DNA of 64,000 nt, from NCBI RefSeq assembly GCF_030684895.1, contig NZ_JAUXXP010000039.1, forward strand, positions 1 to 64,000. Direction: 5' to 3'. Position numbers and translations under genes: made by a program. Position 1 is the first letter of the stretch. Each line of letters starts with the position of its first letter. Below, one piece after another: positions 28,679 through 37,537 of this stretch. A model generated the notes under the pieces. The model worked only from the letters and a program-made list of their open reading frames with translations. It made no database searches and was not told the DNA's origin. Source of the DNA: Pseudomonas sp. Lineage in GTDB: Bacteria > Pseudomonadota > Gammaproteobacteria > Pseudomonadales > Pseudomonadaceae.

Positions 28679-30019
28679 TCAATCGAGCTTTAGCACCTTG
28701 GCCAGCACGATCTTCGGGCCTTTCATCTTCTTGACGATGATGCGTAGGCCGTCGACTTCCAGCACTTCCTCTTCCTCGGGCATGCGCTTGAGGGTTTCGT
28801 AGATCAGCCCGGCGAGGGTTTCCGCTTCGACGTGATCGAGGTCGACGCCGAGCAGGCGCTCGACTTTGGCCAGTGGCGTGTCGCCGCGTACCAGCAGCTT
28901 GCCCGGCTGATAGGCGAGGATGCCGCGTTCGGCCTTGCGGTGTTCGTCCTGAATATCGCCGACCAGGGCCTCGAGCACGTCTTCCATGGTCAGGTAGCCA
29001 ATTACCTTGCCGTCGGCTTCCTCGACCAGGGCGAAGTGCGAGCCGCCCTGGCGGAACTGTTCCAGCAGGTTGGACAGCGGCATATGCCGGCCAACCCGCT
29101 CGATGGGGTGCATCAGCTCGGCCAGCTTCAACGCCGAGGGCAACATCTCCAGCAGCGACAGGTGCAACAGCAGATCCTTGATATGCAATACGCCGACATA
29201 CTCGCCGCTGGTCTCGTCGTAGATCGGGTAGCGGCTGTACTTGTGCCGGCGAAATACGCTGAATACTTCATCCAAGGCAGCCGTCAGTGGTAGGTAGACC
29301 AAGTCCTCGCGGGAGTTGGCCCAGTCCACCACTTCCAGTTCGCCCAGCTCCACGGCCGAGGCCAGTACGCGCATGTCCTGGTCGCTGGGGTTGCTGGCGC
29401 GGCTGGAGTGCAGGATCAGCTTGAGTTCGTCGCGGCTGTAGTGGTGCTCATGGTGCGGCCCCGGCTCGCCCTGGCCGGCCACGCGCAGAATGGCGTTGGC
29501 ACTGGCGTTGAGCAGGAAAATCGCCGGGTACATGGCCCAGTAGAACAGGTACAACGGCACGGCCGTCCACAGCGAGAGCAGCTCGGGTTTGCGGATGGCC
29601 CATGATTTTGGTGCCAGCTCGCCGATCACGATATGCAGATAGGAAATGATCGCGAAGGCGCTAAAGAAGGCGATGCCATGCACCAGCTTCGGTGACTCAA
29701 TGCCGATGGCGGCGAGCAGCGGTTCGAGCAGGTGGGCAAAGGCGGGTTCGCCGACCCAGCCGAGGCCGAGGGAGGCCAGGGTGATGCCCAATTGGCAGGC
29801 CGACAGGTAGGCGTCCATCTGGTTGTGTACGGTGCGCAGGATATGCCCGCGCCAGCCGTGGGCTTCTGCCAAGGCATCGACCTTGGTGGCACGTAAGCGA
29901 ACAATGGCGAACTCGGCGGCGACGAAGAAGCCGTTGAGCAGCACCAGAAACAGGGCGAAGAGGACGAGGCCGAAATCGGCGAAATAGTTGCTGGCGACGT
30001 AACTCGTGGAGGGGTCCAT
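28679..30019 (-). CDS. CNNM/CorC-family membrane protein with CBS domains
   Basis: Likely a magnesium or other cation transporter or its regulator. The 446-residue product has a DUF21/CNNM membrane domain (about 1-190, LNGFFVAAEFAIVRLR), two CBS domains (about 205-335, RYPIYDETSGEYVGVLHIKD, GKVIGYLTMEDVLEALVGD) and a C-terminal CorC/HlyC domain. Often annotated as hemolysin, for which nothing here is direct evidence. It lies downstream of phoR on the same strand. Confidence 0.9.
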   Translation of the reverse strand: MDPSTSYVASNYFADFGLVLFALFLVLLNGFFVAAEFAIVRLRATKVDALAEAHGWRGHILRTVHNQMDAYLSACQLGITLASLGLGWVGEPAFAHLLEPLLAAIGIESPKLVHGIAFFSAFAIISYLHIVIGELAPKSWAIRKPELLSLWTAVPLYLFYWAMYPAIFLLNASANAILRVAGQGEPGPHHEHHYSRDELKLILHSSRASNPSDQDMRVLASAVELGELEVVDWANSREDLVYLPLTAALDEVFSVFRRHKYSRYPIYDETSGEYVGVLHIKDLLLHLSLLEMLPSALKLAELMHPIERVGRHMPLSNLLEQFRQGGSHFALVEEADGKVIGYLTMEDVLEALVGDIQDEHRKAERGILAYQPGKLLVRGDTPLAKVERLLGVDLDHVEAETLAGLIYETLKRMPEEEEVLEVDGLRIIVKKMKGPKIVLAKVLKLD

Positions 30020-30088
30020 AGAAGGTTCGGGTAGTGAATGACCGCTAAAGGGTGGGGGCTGGCTGCCGGCTTTGCAAGTACGCTGCGG

Positions 30089-31414
30089 TTACTGGCCGCG
30101 CCGCACCACTTGCAGCATGGGGAAGTGGCAGGTGAAGGTGCTGCCCTTGCCCAGACGGCTGGCGATATCCAGCCGCGCGCGGTGGCGCAGCAGCACATGC
30201 TTGGCGATGGCCAGGCCCAGACCGGTGCCGCCGGTGTTGCTGGCGCGGCTGGAGTCGACCCGGTAGAAACGCTCGGTCAGGCGTGGCAGATGTTTGGCCT
30301 CAATACCCAGGCCGCTGTCCTGCACGCTGAGGTGCGCACCCTGTTCATCGCCCCACCAGCGCACATGAATCTCGCCTTCGTCCGGGGTGTATTTCACCGC
30401 ATTGAACACCAGGTTGGAAAAGGCGCTACGCAGTTCCGTCTCGCTGCCCTTGAGCTTGATATGCGGATCGGCTTCCAGGCTGATGCGGTGATGACGCTCG
30501 CCGGACAGCGCCTGGGCATCGTTCTTGATACTCAGCAGCAGCAGATCAACGGCCACCGGTTGGTTGTCCGAGGGGTAGTCGGTGGCTTCCAGCTTGGCTA
30601 ACAAGAGCAGGTCATTGAGCAGGTTCTGCATCCGCCCGCCTTGCTGCTGCATCTGCTGCAGCGCCCTCAGCCAGCGCGGATTAACGTCCTCGACGTTATC
30701 TAACAGGGTTTCCAGGTAGCCGGCGATCACCGTCAGTGGCGTGCGCAGCTCGTGGGAGACGTTGGCGACGAAGTCCTTACGCATCTGCTCCAGCTGATAC
30801 AGGCGGGTGATGTCGCGCACCAGCATCAGGTGCTCACGATTGCCGTACTGGGTGATATGGAATTGCAGGCGCAAACGGTCGCTGACCGGCGACGGCAGCT
30901 CCAGCGGCTCGTTGTAATTGTGGTTCTCGAAATACTCGATAAAGCGCGGGTCGCGCACCAGGTTGGTGATCTGTTGGCCGCTGTCCTGTGGGGTTTTCAG
31001 GCCCAGGAGTTTTTCGGCGGCGATGTTCCACCATTCCAGGTTGCCGTCGCGGTCGAGCATGATCACCGCATCTTTCAGCGCGGCGGTCGACTCCTGTACG
31101 CGGTCGATCACTGCCTGCAGGCGGCCACGGACTTTCTGGTCGCGGCGCTGCAGGTGATAGATGCTGTCGAACACTTCGCCCCACAGGCCGTAGCCATCGG
31201 GCGGTGCTTCATCACCCTGGCGGGTGCGCAGCCATTTGTGCAAACGCAACAGTTGTTGCAGGTGCCAGCCGAGGTAGCCGGCCAGGCCGAGTAGCAGGGT
31301 CCAGGCGTATTCGCCAGTGATCAGCCCGAGCAGCAGGCAGACACCGACCAGCAGCAACAAGCGACGTATCAGGGGGCCGCGCCAGTCTTGATTCAATTCA
31401 AACTCATCCGCCAA
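30089..31414 (-). CDS. phoR: Phosphate-regulon sensor kinase PhoR
   Basis: Membrane histidine kinase that phosphorylates PhoB when phosphate is scarce. The 441-residue product has two membrane segments near the N-terminus (about 15-50), a PAS domain (about 105-200, MLDRDGNLEWWNIAAEKLLG), the H-box FVANVSHELRTPLTV, the N-box FNAVKYTPDEG, DSGLGIEAKHL and [12 protein letters not shown]. It follows phoB by 31 nt. No large periplasmic sensor is present, consistent with sensing through PstB and PhoU. Confidence 0.96.
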   Translation of the reverse strand: MADEFELNQDWRGPLIRRLLLLVGVCLLLGLITGEYAWTLLLGLAGYLGWHLQQLLRLHKWLRTRQGDEAPPDGYGLWGEVFDSIYHLQRRDQKVRGRLQAVIDRVQESTAALKDAVIMLDRDGNLEWWNIAAEKLLGLKTPQDSGQQITNLVRDPRFIEYFENHNYNEPLELPSPVSDRLRLQFHITQYGNREHLMLVRDITRLYQLEQMRKDFVANVSHELRTPLTVIAGYLETLLDNVEDVNPRWLRALQQMQQQGGRMQNLLNDLLLLAKLEATDYPSDNQPVAVDLLLLSIKNDAQALSGERHHRISLEADPHIKLKGSETELRSAFSNLVFNAVKYTPDEGEIHVRWWGDEQGAHLSVQDSGLGIEAKHLPRLTERFYRVDSSRASNTGGTGLGLAIAKHVLLRHRARLDIASRLGKGSTFTCHFPMLQVVRRGQ

Positions 31415-31445
31415 TCAATCCATGGTTGCCAGGTCGTGCAGTGGC

Positions 31446-32135
31446 TCAGCTCTTGGTGGAGAAACGGTAACCCGTGCCACGTACAGTCTGCACCAGGTTT
31501 TCGTAAACCTCGCCAAGCGCTTTGCGCAGGCGGCGGATATGCACGTCGACGGTACGCTCCTCGACATACACGTTGCCACCCCAGACCTGATCGAGCAGCT
31601 GACCACGGGTGTAGGCGCGCTCCTGGTGGGTCATAAAGAACTGCAGCAGGCGGTATTCGGTGGGGCCCATTTCGGCCGGTTTGCCGTCGATGGTCACGCG
31701 GTGGCTGACCGGGTCGAGTAGCAGGCCACCGACTTCGATCGGCCCCTCGCTGTCGGTCGGGCCGGCACGGCGCAGCACGGCCTTGAGGCGGGCGACCAGT
31801 TCACGCGGGGAGAACGGCTTGGTGATGTAGTCGTCGGCGCCGACTTCCAGGCCCTGGATCTTGTTGTCCTCTTCGCCCTTGGCGGTGAGCATGATGATCG
31901 GAATATCGCCGGTCAGCTCATCGCGCTTGAGGCGCCGCGCCAGTTCGATGCCGCTGGTGCCGGGGAGCATCCAGTCGAGCAGGATCAGATCGGGTTTGCG
32001 GTCGACGATGATGGCGTGCGCCTGCTGGGTGTTCTCCGCTTCCAGGCACTCGTAGCCGGCCATTTCCAGGGCTACGGCGATCATTTCACGGATCGGTGCT
32101 TCGTCATCGACGATCAGGATGTTCTTGCCAACCAT
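31446..32135 (-). CDS. phoB: Phosphate-regulon response regulator PhoB
   Basis: OmpR-family transcription activator of phosphate-starvation genes. The 229-residue product has the receiver ([13 protein letters not shown], phospho-acceptor in [11 protein letters not shown], Lys in [11 protein letters not shown]) and a winged-helix DNA-binding domain ([27 protein letters not shown]). A Pho box on the same strand lies 54-71 bp upstream, so it controls its own expression. Confidence 0.97.
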   Translation of the reverse strand: MVGKNILIVDDEAPIREMIAVALEMAGYECLEAENTQQAHAIIVDRKPDLILLDWMLPGTSGIELARRLKRDELTGDIPIIMLTAKGEEDNKIQGLEVGADDYITKPFSPRELVARLKAVLRRAGPTDSEGPIEVGGLLLDPVSHRVTIDGKPAEMGPTEYRLLQFFMTHQERAYTRGQLLDQVWGGNVYVEERTVDVHIRRLRKALGEVYENLVQTVRGTGYRFSTKS

Positions 32136-32188
32136 GGGTCAAGCCTCGGGTCATCTCGCTGTAATGGGCTGCATTAGATAACGGAATT

Positions 32189-32206
32189 ATTGCAGCGATA
32201 TGACAG
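32189..32206 (-). promoter_or_regulatory. Pho box upstream of phoB
   Basis: On the minus strand CTGTCAT-ATCG-CTGCAAT matches the PhoB direct-repeat pattern with 11-bp spacing, 54 bp before the phoB start. It indicates autoregulation of phoBR. Confidence 0.8.
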
Positions 32207-32226
32207 GCGCGCGGCAAAGCTTCTTT

Positions 32227-33120
32227 CTAGCTGCGCAAGGCGTAGTCCAGTACCAGACCGATAAAGATCGCCAAGCCTGCCCAATGGTTGTGCAGAAAGG
32301 CATTGAAACAGGCCATCGGCTTGCGGTTGCGGGTCTTGTGAAACTCCCAGGCAAAGCAGCCGGCGGCCACCAGCAGGCCGAGGTGGAAGTACAGGCCCAG
32401 CTCGAAGCGCGCCGCCGCCAGCATCAGGCAGAGCAGCGCCAGCCCCTGGAGGATGACGATAATCAGGCGGTCGGCATCGCCAAACAGAATGGCAGTAGAG
32501 CGCACGCCGATCTTCAGGTCGTCTTCGCGGTCGGCCATGGCGTAGTAGGTGTCGTAGGCCACTGTCCAGAGCAGGTTAGCGATATACAGCAGCCAGGCTT
32601 CCGGCGGCAGATTGCCGGTTTCGGCGGTAAACGCCATCGGCATGCCCCAGGAAAACGCCGCACCGAGCACCACCTGTGGGTAGAAGGTGTAGCGCTTCAT
32701 AAAGGGGTAACAGGCGGCCAGAGCCAGGCCGCCGAACGACAGCCAGATGGTGGTGGCGTTGGTAAACAGCACCAGCACAAAGCTGGCCGCCACCAGCACG
32801 GCGAACAGGATCAACGCCTCGCGCGGTTGGATCTTGCCGCTGGCCAGCGGCCGCGCCTTGGTGCGGCTGACATGGCCGTCGAAGTTGCGGTCGGCATAAT
32901 CGTTGATCACGCAGCCGGCGGCGCGCATCAGCAATACGCCGACTACGAAGATAAACAGGTTTTTCGCGCTCGGCACGCCCTCGGCCGCCACCCACAAGGC
33001 CCACAGCGTTGGCCACAGCAGCAGGTAGATGCCGATGGGCTTGTCCAGGCGCATCAGCTGGATAAAGTCCCAGGCGCGCGGGTGCAGGCGGTTGAGTGAA
33101 TGCAGCAGGCGGGTATACAT
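32227..33120 (-). CDS. ubiA: 4-hydroxybenzoate octaprenyltransferase UbiA
   Basis: Membrane enzyme that attaches the polyprenyl tail to 4-hydroxybenzoate in ubiquinone synthesis. The start at ATG 33120 follows GGAG 9 nt upstream and gives 297 residues. The two Asp-rich motifs are NDYADRNFD (about 70) and [12 protein letters not shown] (about 190). About eight membrane segments are visible. Its neighbour ubiC makes the substrate. Confidence 0.96.
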   Translation of the reverse strand: MYTRLLHSLNRLHPRAWDFIQLMRLDKPIGIYLLLWPTLWALWVAAEGVPSAKNLFIFVVGVLLMRAAGCVINDYADRNFDGHVSRTKARPLASGKIQPREALILFAVLVAASFVLVLFTNATTIWLSFGGLALAACYPFMKRYTFYPQVVLGAAFSWGMPMAFTAETGNLPPEAWLLYIANLLWTVAYDTYYAMADREDDLKIGVRSTAILFGDADRLIIVILQGLALLCLMLAAARFELGLYFHLGLLVAAGCFAWEFHKTRNRKPMACFNAFLHNHWAGLAIFIGLVLDYALRS

Positions 33121-33161
33121 CGAGCGCGTCTCCATGCGAGGTGCGGCTGATTATACGGAGG

Positions 33162-33238
33162 GCGTAGGGTGGATCACGCTTTATCGATCCACCAGGGTGG
33201 CTGCAAGGTGGATGTAAAAACGACATCCACCCTACGGC
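33162..33238. repeat. Palindromic repeat between ubiC and ubiA
   Basis: GGCGTAGGGTGGAT at the left pairs with ATCCACCCTACGGC at the right, with a further copy of GGTGGAT and GATCCACC inside. The right arm supplies the ubiC stop codon and last residues (DTP). It resembles an intergenic repeat I recall from Pseudomonas genomes. Confidence 0.65.
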
Positions 33239-33786
33239 GTGTCGAGCTCGGCGGCCTGCCAGAATTCGGGGAGGAACACCTCGGCCACCAGCACCCCCAG
33301 TGCACCACGGCTAAAGCACGAGCGGCGTGCCCACAGGCGCTCGCTGCAGGCGTCTGCTGGCAGCCACTGCGCCGGGTAGCGGCATACCTGCAGTTCGCCA
33401 CGGTCAAAGGCGCGGTCACTGAACAGCAACTCACCCAGCGAGCGGCTGCCGAGTTGCTCCAGCGCCAGGCCGGAGCCTTCCAGGGCGCTGCGCGCCGCCA
33501 CGCTGCGGGCGAATACCCAGGGCTGGCCGTGACCGCGTAGGTACACCTCGCGCACCCAGCCCTGGCTGCCGCTGACTACGCCCAGCGCGTTGCACTCATC
33601 GCTGCGCAGGCGCTGCCAGCCTTCATGCAGCGGGGTGACGCTGAAGCCATCGGCTGACAGCGCGGTCAGACGCCGCGTCAGCGAATCCTCATTGAATAGC
33701 CAATCGCGCACCGCAGCAGTGGGCGCAGGGTGCAGTTGGTTGGCGGTCAGCCAGCGCGGCGGATGAGCGAGAGCGGCGTGGGGCAC
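33232..33786 (-). CDS. ubiC: Chorismate lyase UbiC
   Basis: Converts chorismate to 4-hydroxybenzoate and pyruvate, the first step of ubiquinone synthesis. The 184-residue product carries family features: an N-terminal DWLFNEDSLTRRL, the segment VREVYLRGHGQPWVFARSV, the LGSRSLGELLF motif near residue 115 and a late Glu in LVAEVFLPEFW. It is directly upstream of ubiA on the same strand. Confidence 0.94.
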   Translation of the reverse strand: MPHAALAHPPRWLTANQLHPAPTAAVRDWLFNEDSLTRRLTALSADGFSVTPLHEGWQRLRSDECNALGVVSGSQGWVREVYLRGHGQPWVFARSVAARSALEGSGLALEQLGSRSLGELLFSDRAFDRGELQVCRYPAQWLPADACSERLWARRSCFSRGALGVLVAEVFLPEFWQAAELDTP

Positions 33787-34001
33787 GGGCAGGTTTCACC
33801 GTAGGCAGAGGCGCGCGAGTCTAACATGGGCCTTGGGCCCGGACAGGTAGCAGCAGGCGCGGCGATTGGCCGCTACGCCGGGCAGAACCCGACTTTGGTT
33901 GGCCTCTATGGCGCGCTATTCATCGCCCGGCGGCTTGGCGCCCCTGCACATATGCGGTAGTTTCCCCGGCGCAATAGCCGTGTGATCCGCCTGAGGTAGT
34001 T

Positions 34002-34169
34002 ATGAAGAAGTGGCAATGTGTAGTCTGTGGACTGATTTACGACGAGAGCCAAGGCTGGCCTGATGAGGGCATCGCCGCCGGTACGCTCTGGCAGGATGTC
34101 CCGGAAGACTGGCTGTGCCCCGACTGTGGCGTGGGCAAGCTTGATTTTGAAATGATCGAAATCGGTTGA
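34002..34169 (+). CDS. Rubredoxin (first copy)
   Basis: A 55-residue iron protein that carries single electrons, usually from rubredoxin reductase to alkane hydroxylase or other acceptors. The four Cys ligands are in WQCVVCGLIYDE and [15 protein letters not shown] terminator-like hairpin follows. Together with the second copy and the reductase it forms the conserved Pseudomonas rubA1-rubA2-reductase cluster. Confidence 0.95.
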   Translation: MKKWQCVVCGLIYDESQGWPDEGIAAGTLWQDVPEDWLCPDCGVGKLDFEMIEIG

Positions 34170-34187
34170 GTCCAGGCTGTGACAAGC

Positions 34188-34213
34188 GGCGACCCAAGGG
34201 TCGCCGTTTTGTT
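34188..34213 (+). terminator. Terminator between the two rubredoxin genes
   Basis: GGCGACCC-AA-GGGTCGCC followed by GTTTTGTTT. A perfect 8-bp stem, though the loop is very short, so the top pairs probably open. Confidence 0.7.
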
Positions 34214-34268
34214 TAGCGAGTGCGCATACTGAATACCCCGAATGAGCTGAATAAGCGCCGAGGTGTTT

Positions 34269-34436
34269 ATGCGCAAGTGGCAGTGTGTGGTGTGCGGTTT
34301 TATCTATGACGAAGCCCTCGGCCTGCCCGATGAAGGCATCGCCCCTGGCACGGCCTGGGAAGATATTCCCGCCGATTGGCTGTGCCCCGATTGCGGCGTC
34401 GGCAAGATGGATTTCGAGATGATCGAGATCGCCTGA
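34269..34436 (+). CDS. Rubredoxin (second copy)
   Basis: A 55-residue rubredoxin with iron ligands in [12 protein letters not shown] and [14 protein letters not shown]. It is nearly the same as the first copy, so the two are a tandem duplication. It lies 63 nt before the reductase and is probably co-transcribed with it. The start ATG at 34269 has GAGGTG shortly upstream. Confidence 0.95.
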   Translation: MRKWQCVVCGFIYDEALGLPDEGIAPGTAWEDIPADWLCPDCGVGKMDFEMIEIA

Positions 34437-34499
34437 GCCGCGTCAGCCCTGAAATCTATTACGGCCGCCGCAGTGCGCGGCCTGTGTGAGGAATGCAGC

Positions 34500-35648
34500 A
34501 TGAGCGCACCTGTCGTCATCGTCGGCACCGGCCTGGCCGGCTACAACCTGGCCCGTGAGTTTCGCAAGCTGGACAGCGAAACCCCGCTGCTACTGATCAC
34601 CGCCGACGACGGTCGCTCGTACTCCAAACCCATGCTGTCCACCGGCTTTGCCAAGAACAAGGACGCCGATGGCCTGAGCATGGCCGAGCCGGGCGCCATG
34701 GCCGAGCAGCTCAAGGCGGAAGTACGCACCCACACCCGCATCAGCGGCATCGATGCGGGCCACAAGCAGCTGTGGATCGGTGAAGAGGCCGTGCCCTATC
34801 GCGACCTGGTGCTGGGCTGGGGCGCCGAGGTGATTCGTGTGCCGGTCGAAGGTGATGCCGATGATGCGATCTTCTCGATCAACGACCTGGAAGATTACGC
34901 GCGCTTTCGCACGGCGGCGGCCGGCAAGCAGCGCGTCCTGCTGTTGGGCGCCGGGCTGATCGGTTGTGAGTTTGCCAACGACCTGAGCCTGGGTGGCTAT
35001 CAGGTCGAGCTGGTCGCACCCTGCGAACAGGTGATGCCAGGCTTGCTGCATCCGGCTGCCGCCGCTGCAGTTCAAGCTGGTCTGGAAGGGTTGGGCGCGC
35101 GCTTTCACCTCGGCCCGGTGCTGGCCAGCCTGAATCACCAAGGCGATGTGTTGGAAGCGCACTTGTCCGACGGCACGCTGATCGAGTGTGACTTGGTGCT
35201 GTCTGCCGTAGGGCTGCGTCCGCGTATCGAGCTGGCGGCTGCGGCCGGGCTGGCGGTCAACCGTGGGGTGGTGGTCGACCGCCAGCTGCGCACCTCCCAC
35301 GCCAATATCTACGCCCTGGGTGACTGCGCCGAGGTTGACGGGATCAACCTGCTCTACGTCATGCCGCTGATGACCAGCGCGCGTGCCCTGGCGCAAACCC
35401 TGGCCGGCACCCCGACGGCGGTGAGCTACGGGCCGATGCCGGTCACGGTAAAAACCCCGGTCTGCCCGCTGGTGGTTTCGCCGCCACCACGCGGCCTGCA
35501 AGGCGAGTGGAGCGTGGAGGGCAGCGGCGCCGATATCAAGGCGCTGTGCCATGACAGCAGTGGCGCGCTGCTCGGTTATGCGCTGACCGGTACGGCCGTG
35601 CAGGATAAATTGGCCCTGAATAAGCTGCTGCCTGCGCTTTTGGCCTGA
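34500..35648 (+). CDS. Rubredoxin reductase (FAD-dependent)
   Basis: Transfers electrons from NADH to rubredoxin. The ATG at 34500 follows GAGGA and gives 382 residues. The FAD-binding start [18 protein letters not shown], the second nucleotide-binding motif [17 protein letters not shown] (about 145) and the FAD-binding [12 protein letters not shown] (about 275) are present. The context of two rubredoxins supports the assignment over a general pyridine-nucleotide disulfide oxidoreductase. Confidence 0.93.
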   Translation: MSAPVVIVGTGLAGYNLAREFRKLDSETPLLLITADDGRSYSKPMLSTGFAKNKDADGLSMAEPGAMAEQLKAEVRTHTRISGIDAGHKQLWIGEEAVPYRDLVLGWGAEVIRVPVEGDADDAIFSINDLEDYARFRTAAAGKQRVLLLGAGLIGCEFANDLSLGGYQVELVAPCEQVMPGLLHPAAAAAVQAGLEGLGARFHLGPVLASLNHQGDVLEAHLSDGTLIECDLVLSAVGLRPRIELAAAAGLAVNRGVVVDRQLRTSHANIYALGDCAEVDGINLLYVMPLMTSARALAQTLAGTPTAVSYGPMPVTVKTPVCPLVVSPPPRGLQGEWSVEGSGADIKALCHDSSGALLGYALTGTAVQDKLALNKLLPALLA

Positions 35649-35834
35649 ATGGCGGGCGTTCTGTCGGATATGCCACAAAATTGCCTGGTTTAACTGTCGG
35701 ACAAGACTGGCGCAGGGCCCAATGGCATGCCATCCTCCCTCAGTCTGCCGCAGCCTAGAGCTGTTGCGGCGCCTTGGTATCTGCTCGCGCAGAGCAGCCC
35801 GGACACAACAACAAAAAACCGTAAAGAGGCATTT

Positions 35835-36107
35835 ATGCGTAAACCGGAACTCGCCGCCGCTATCGCCGATAAGGCGGATCTGACTAAAGATCAGGCAAAC
35901 CGTGTACTTAACGCGGTACTCGAAGAAATCACCAACGCACTGAACCGCAAGGACAGCGTCACCCTGGTGGGCTTCGGTACTTTCGTGCAACGCCATCGCG
36001 GTGCTCGCACCGGTAAAAACCCGCAAACCGGCGAGCCGGTAAAGATCAAGGCCAGCAACACCGTCGCCTTCAAACCGGGCAAGTCCCTGAAAGATGCTGT
36101 AAATTAA
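35835..36107 (+). CDS. hupA: HU-family DNA-binding protein
   Basis: A 90-residue histone-like protein that bends and compacts DNA. The start at ATG 35835 follows AAAGAGGC; an upstream in-frame ATG would add an unusual 36-residue leader. Family signs are MRKPELAAAIADKADLT, LVGFGTF, and the DNA-contacting RTGKNPQTGEPVKI arm ending KPGKSLKDAVN. In P. putida and P. aeruginosa the HU gene next to rubredoxin reductase is called hupA, so I use that name. The gene marks the left border of the island. Confidence 0.95.
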   Translation: MRKPELAAAIADKADLTKDQANRVLNAVLEEITNALNRKDSVTLVGFGTFVQRHRGARTGKNPQTGEPVKIKASNTVAFKPGKSLKDAVN

Positions 36108-36310
36108 ACACAGAGCGTTTCATTTTCTGTGGATAAGTTCTGCAAAGCCCCGTAATTCGGGGCTTTGCGCTATCCGAGGTAAGTGAAATTATCGAAACGG
36201 TGTTTCATTAAATACTCAAAAGAAAAAGTGATCGCATTGAAGCAGTAGCGTTTCATTATTGACGCCCATTTAGCCTGTCTATAGGCTTCCGTGCTCGTGA
36301 AAAAAGCGCG
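36108..36310. repeat. Four G(C/T)GTTTCATT repeats at the left end of the island
   Basis: Copies begin at 36115 (GCGTTTCATT), 36200 (GTGTTTCATT), 36249 (GCGTTTCATT) and 36311 (GTGTTTCATT, overlapping the GTG start of the first recombinase). The second is part of an inverted repeat GAAAC-GGT-GTTTC (36194-36206). Intervals are 85, 49 and 62 bp. They lie between the HU gene and the recombinase genes, where recombinase-binding arm and core sites are expected. No copy was seen on the right side of the module (42259-42420). Confidence 0.6.
36142..36168 (+). terminator. Hairpin downstream of the HU gene
   Basis: GCAAAGCCCCG and CGGGGCTTTGC form an 11-bp stem with a 5-nt loop. The usual T run after the stem is missing (only TTT inside the stem). 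It is probably the HU terminator, perhaps altered by insertion of the island nearby. Confidence 0.65.
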
Positions 36311-37537
36311 GTGTTTCATTTGAAGAATTCAGTCTTTTCGCTCACTACCGTCGTCTTCGATAAATTGGGCGGTATAAAACTAAAGCTAGTAACTGAAAGT
36401 AGTCAGGTTGATATATTTGCCGGCGCGTATGCTTTGCAACGATTCGACAATGGTTCGAAGCCAAATACCATACGAGTTGATCAGAGCTCAATTCTGATCC
36501 TGTATCGGTTCTGTGAAATTCAAAAAATAGATTTGATTGAGCGCATCGCAAATCTTAATCCGCTTACTATCGGTGAAATTGAGTCTTTCTCATCGTATTG
36601 CGGCTTTGCTCAACAGAGCGGCGAGCAGGTTAATCCGAATTGGTATGGTGCCCGCATGCGAGGTGCTAAAAAATTTATAGATTACCTGTGGCTGTTCTAT
36701 GAGGGACGGTGCGCTCGAAACTTAGAGCAACTCAAAATTGCTAAGCGTTCGTATGAGAGGATGACTGCCGGCTTCAAGTTGTATATGAAAGCCCCTTACA
36801 GGGGCGATAAAAAAGACAGGGTCGGCCTTACTCCTGCACTTCAGGCTAAATTCATTGCAATTATTGACCCTGATGAGAGCAATAATTTAAATCCTTGGAA
36901 GATTTATAAGGTGCGATGGAGAAATTATATTCTCCTGCTTCTATTGATGTTGGGCGGAAATCGTAAAGGTGAGACGTTGTTGTTGAAGCTGAACAATTTC
37001 CAGCTTACAGGAATGCGAAAGTATTACGACATCGTCAAGAACAAAGATGTGATTGATTATCCTCGCGCTGAGTCCCCCTCAGTTAAAACACTCGGCCGGC
37101 AGGTGGTGTTGCATGATCAACTGGCCGCATTAGTTGAACACTACATTGTGAATGTCAGAAAAGAATTCATCGGCTGGCAGTCAACAAGCTATGTCTTCCT
37201 GTCTTACCGGGATGGGCGTCCTCTTTCAGTGCAGACTCCTAATTCAATCCTGAATGAACTTATAAAACAATATCCAGAATTTGTGGGTCTTCTCAGCCCC
37301 CATCGCCTTCGCAATACGTTTCATGATCTTTTGAATCAGGCACTGGATAGAAAATTTAAGGGTGAAAGTGGTTTAAGTCGTAAGGTTTTAAAAGCACCTA
37401 TTCAGGAGGCGGCAGGCGGTTGGGCTAAGAATAGTAATATGCCTGAGCATTATGCTAAAGGATCGATACAAGCCAAAGTAGCTGAGTTACAAGCCCTACT
37501 CCAGCAAGAAGCCCTTAAGCCACAACTGGTTGATTAA
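36311..37537 (+). CDS. Tyrosine recombinase A (408 aa), first gene of the island module
   Basis: Site-specific recombinase. Catalytic residues are visible: Arg218 in GGNRKGE, HRLR at 331-334 and Tyr381 in EHYAKG. The N-terminal about 160 residues would be the arm- and core-binding part. The GTG start at 36311 overlaps a GTGTTTCATT repeat; no strong ribosome site decides the start, and TTG 36320 is an alternative. The stop TAA is directly followed by the ATG of the next gene. Codons are much more AT-rich than the backbone, a sign of transfer. It may correspond to GmtY of gamma-mobile-trio elements or to Tn554 TnpA; I cannot decide without comparison. Confidence 0.88.
   Translation: MFHLKNSVFSLTTVVFDKLGGIKLKLVTESSQVDIFAGAYALQRFDNGSKPNTIRVDQSSILILYRFCEIQKIDLIERIANLNPLTIGEIESFSSYCGFAQQSGEQVNPNWYGARMRGAKKFIDYLWLFYEGRCARNLEQLKIAKRSYERMTAGFKLYMKAPYRGDKKDRVGLTPALQAKFIAIIDPDESNNLNPWKIYKVRWRNYILLLLLMLGGNRKGETLLLKLNNFQLTGMRKYYDIVKNKDVIDYPRAESPSVKTLGRQVVLHDQLAALVEHYIVNVRKEFIGWQSTSYVFLSYRDGRPLSVQTPNSILNELIKQYPEFVGLLSPHRLRNTFHDLLNQALDRKFKGESGLSRKVLKAPIQEAAGGWAKNSNMPEHYAKGSIQAKVAELQALLQQEALKPQLVD

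Noticed and set aside
36108..36310. CRISPR array
   Set aside because: The repeats are only 10 bp, spaced unequally, and no cas genes exist in the window.
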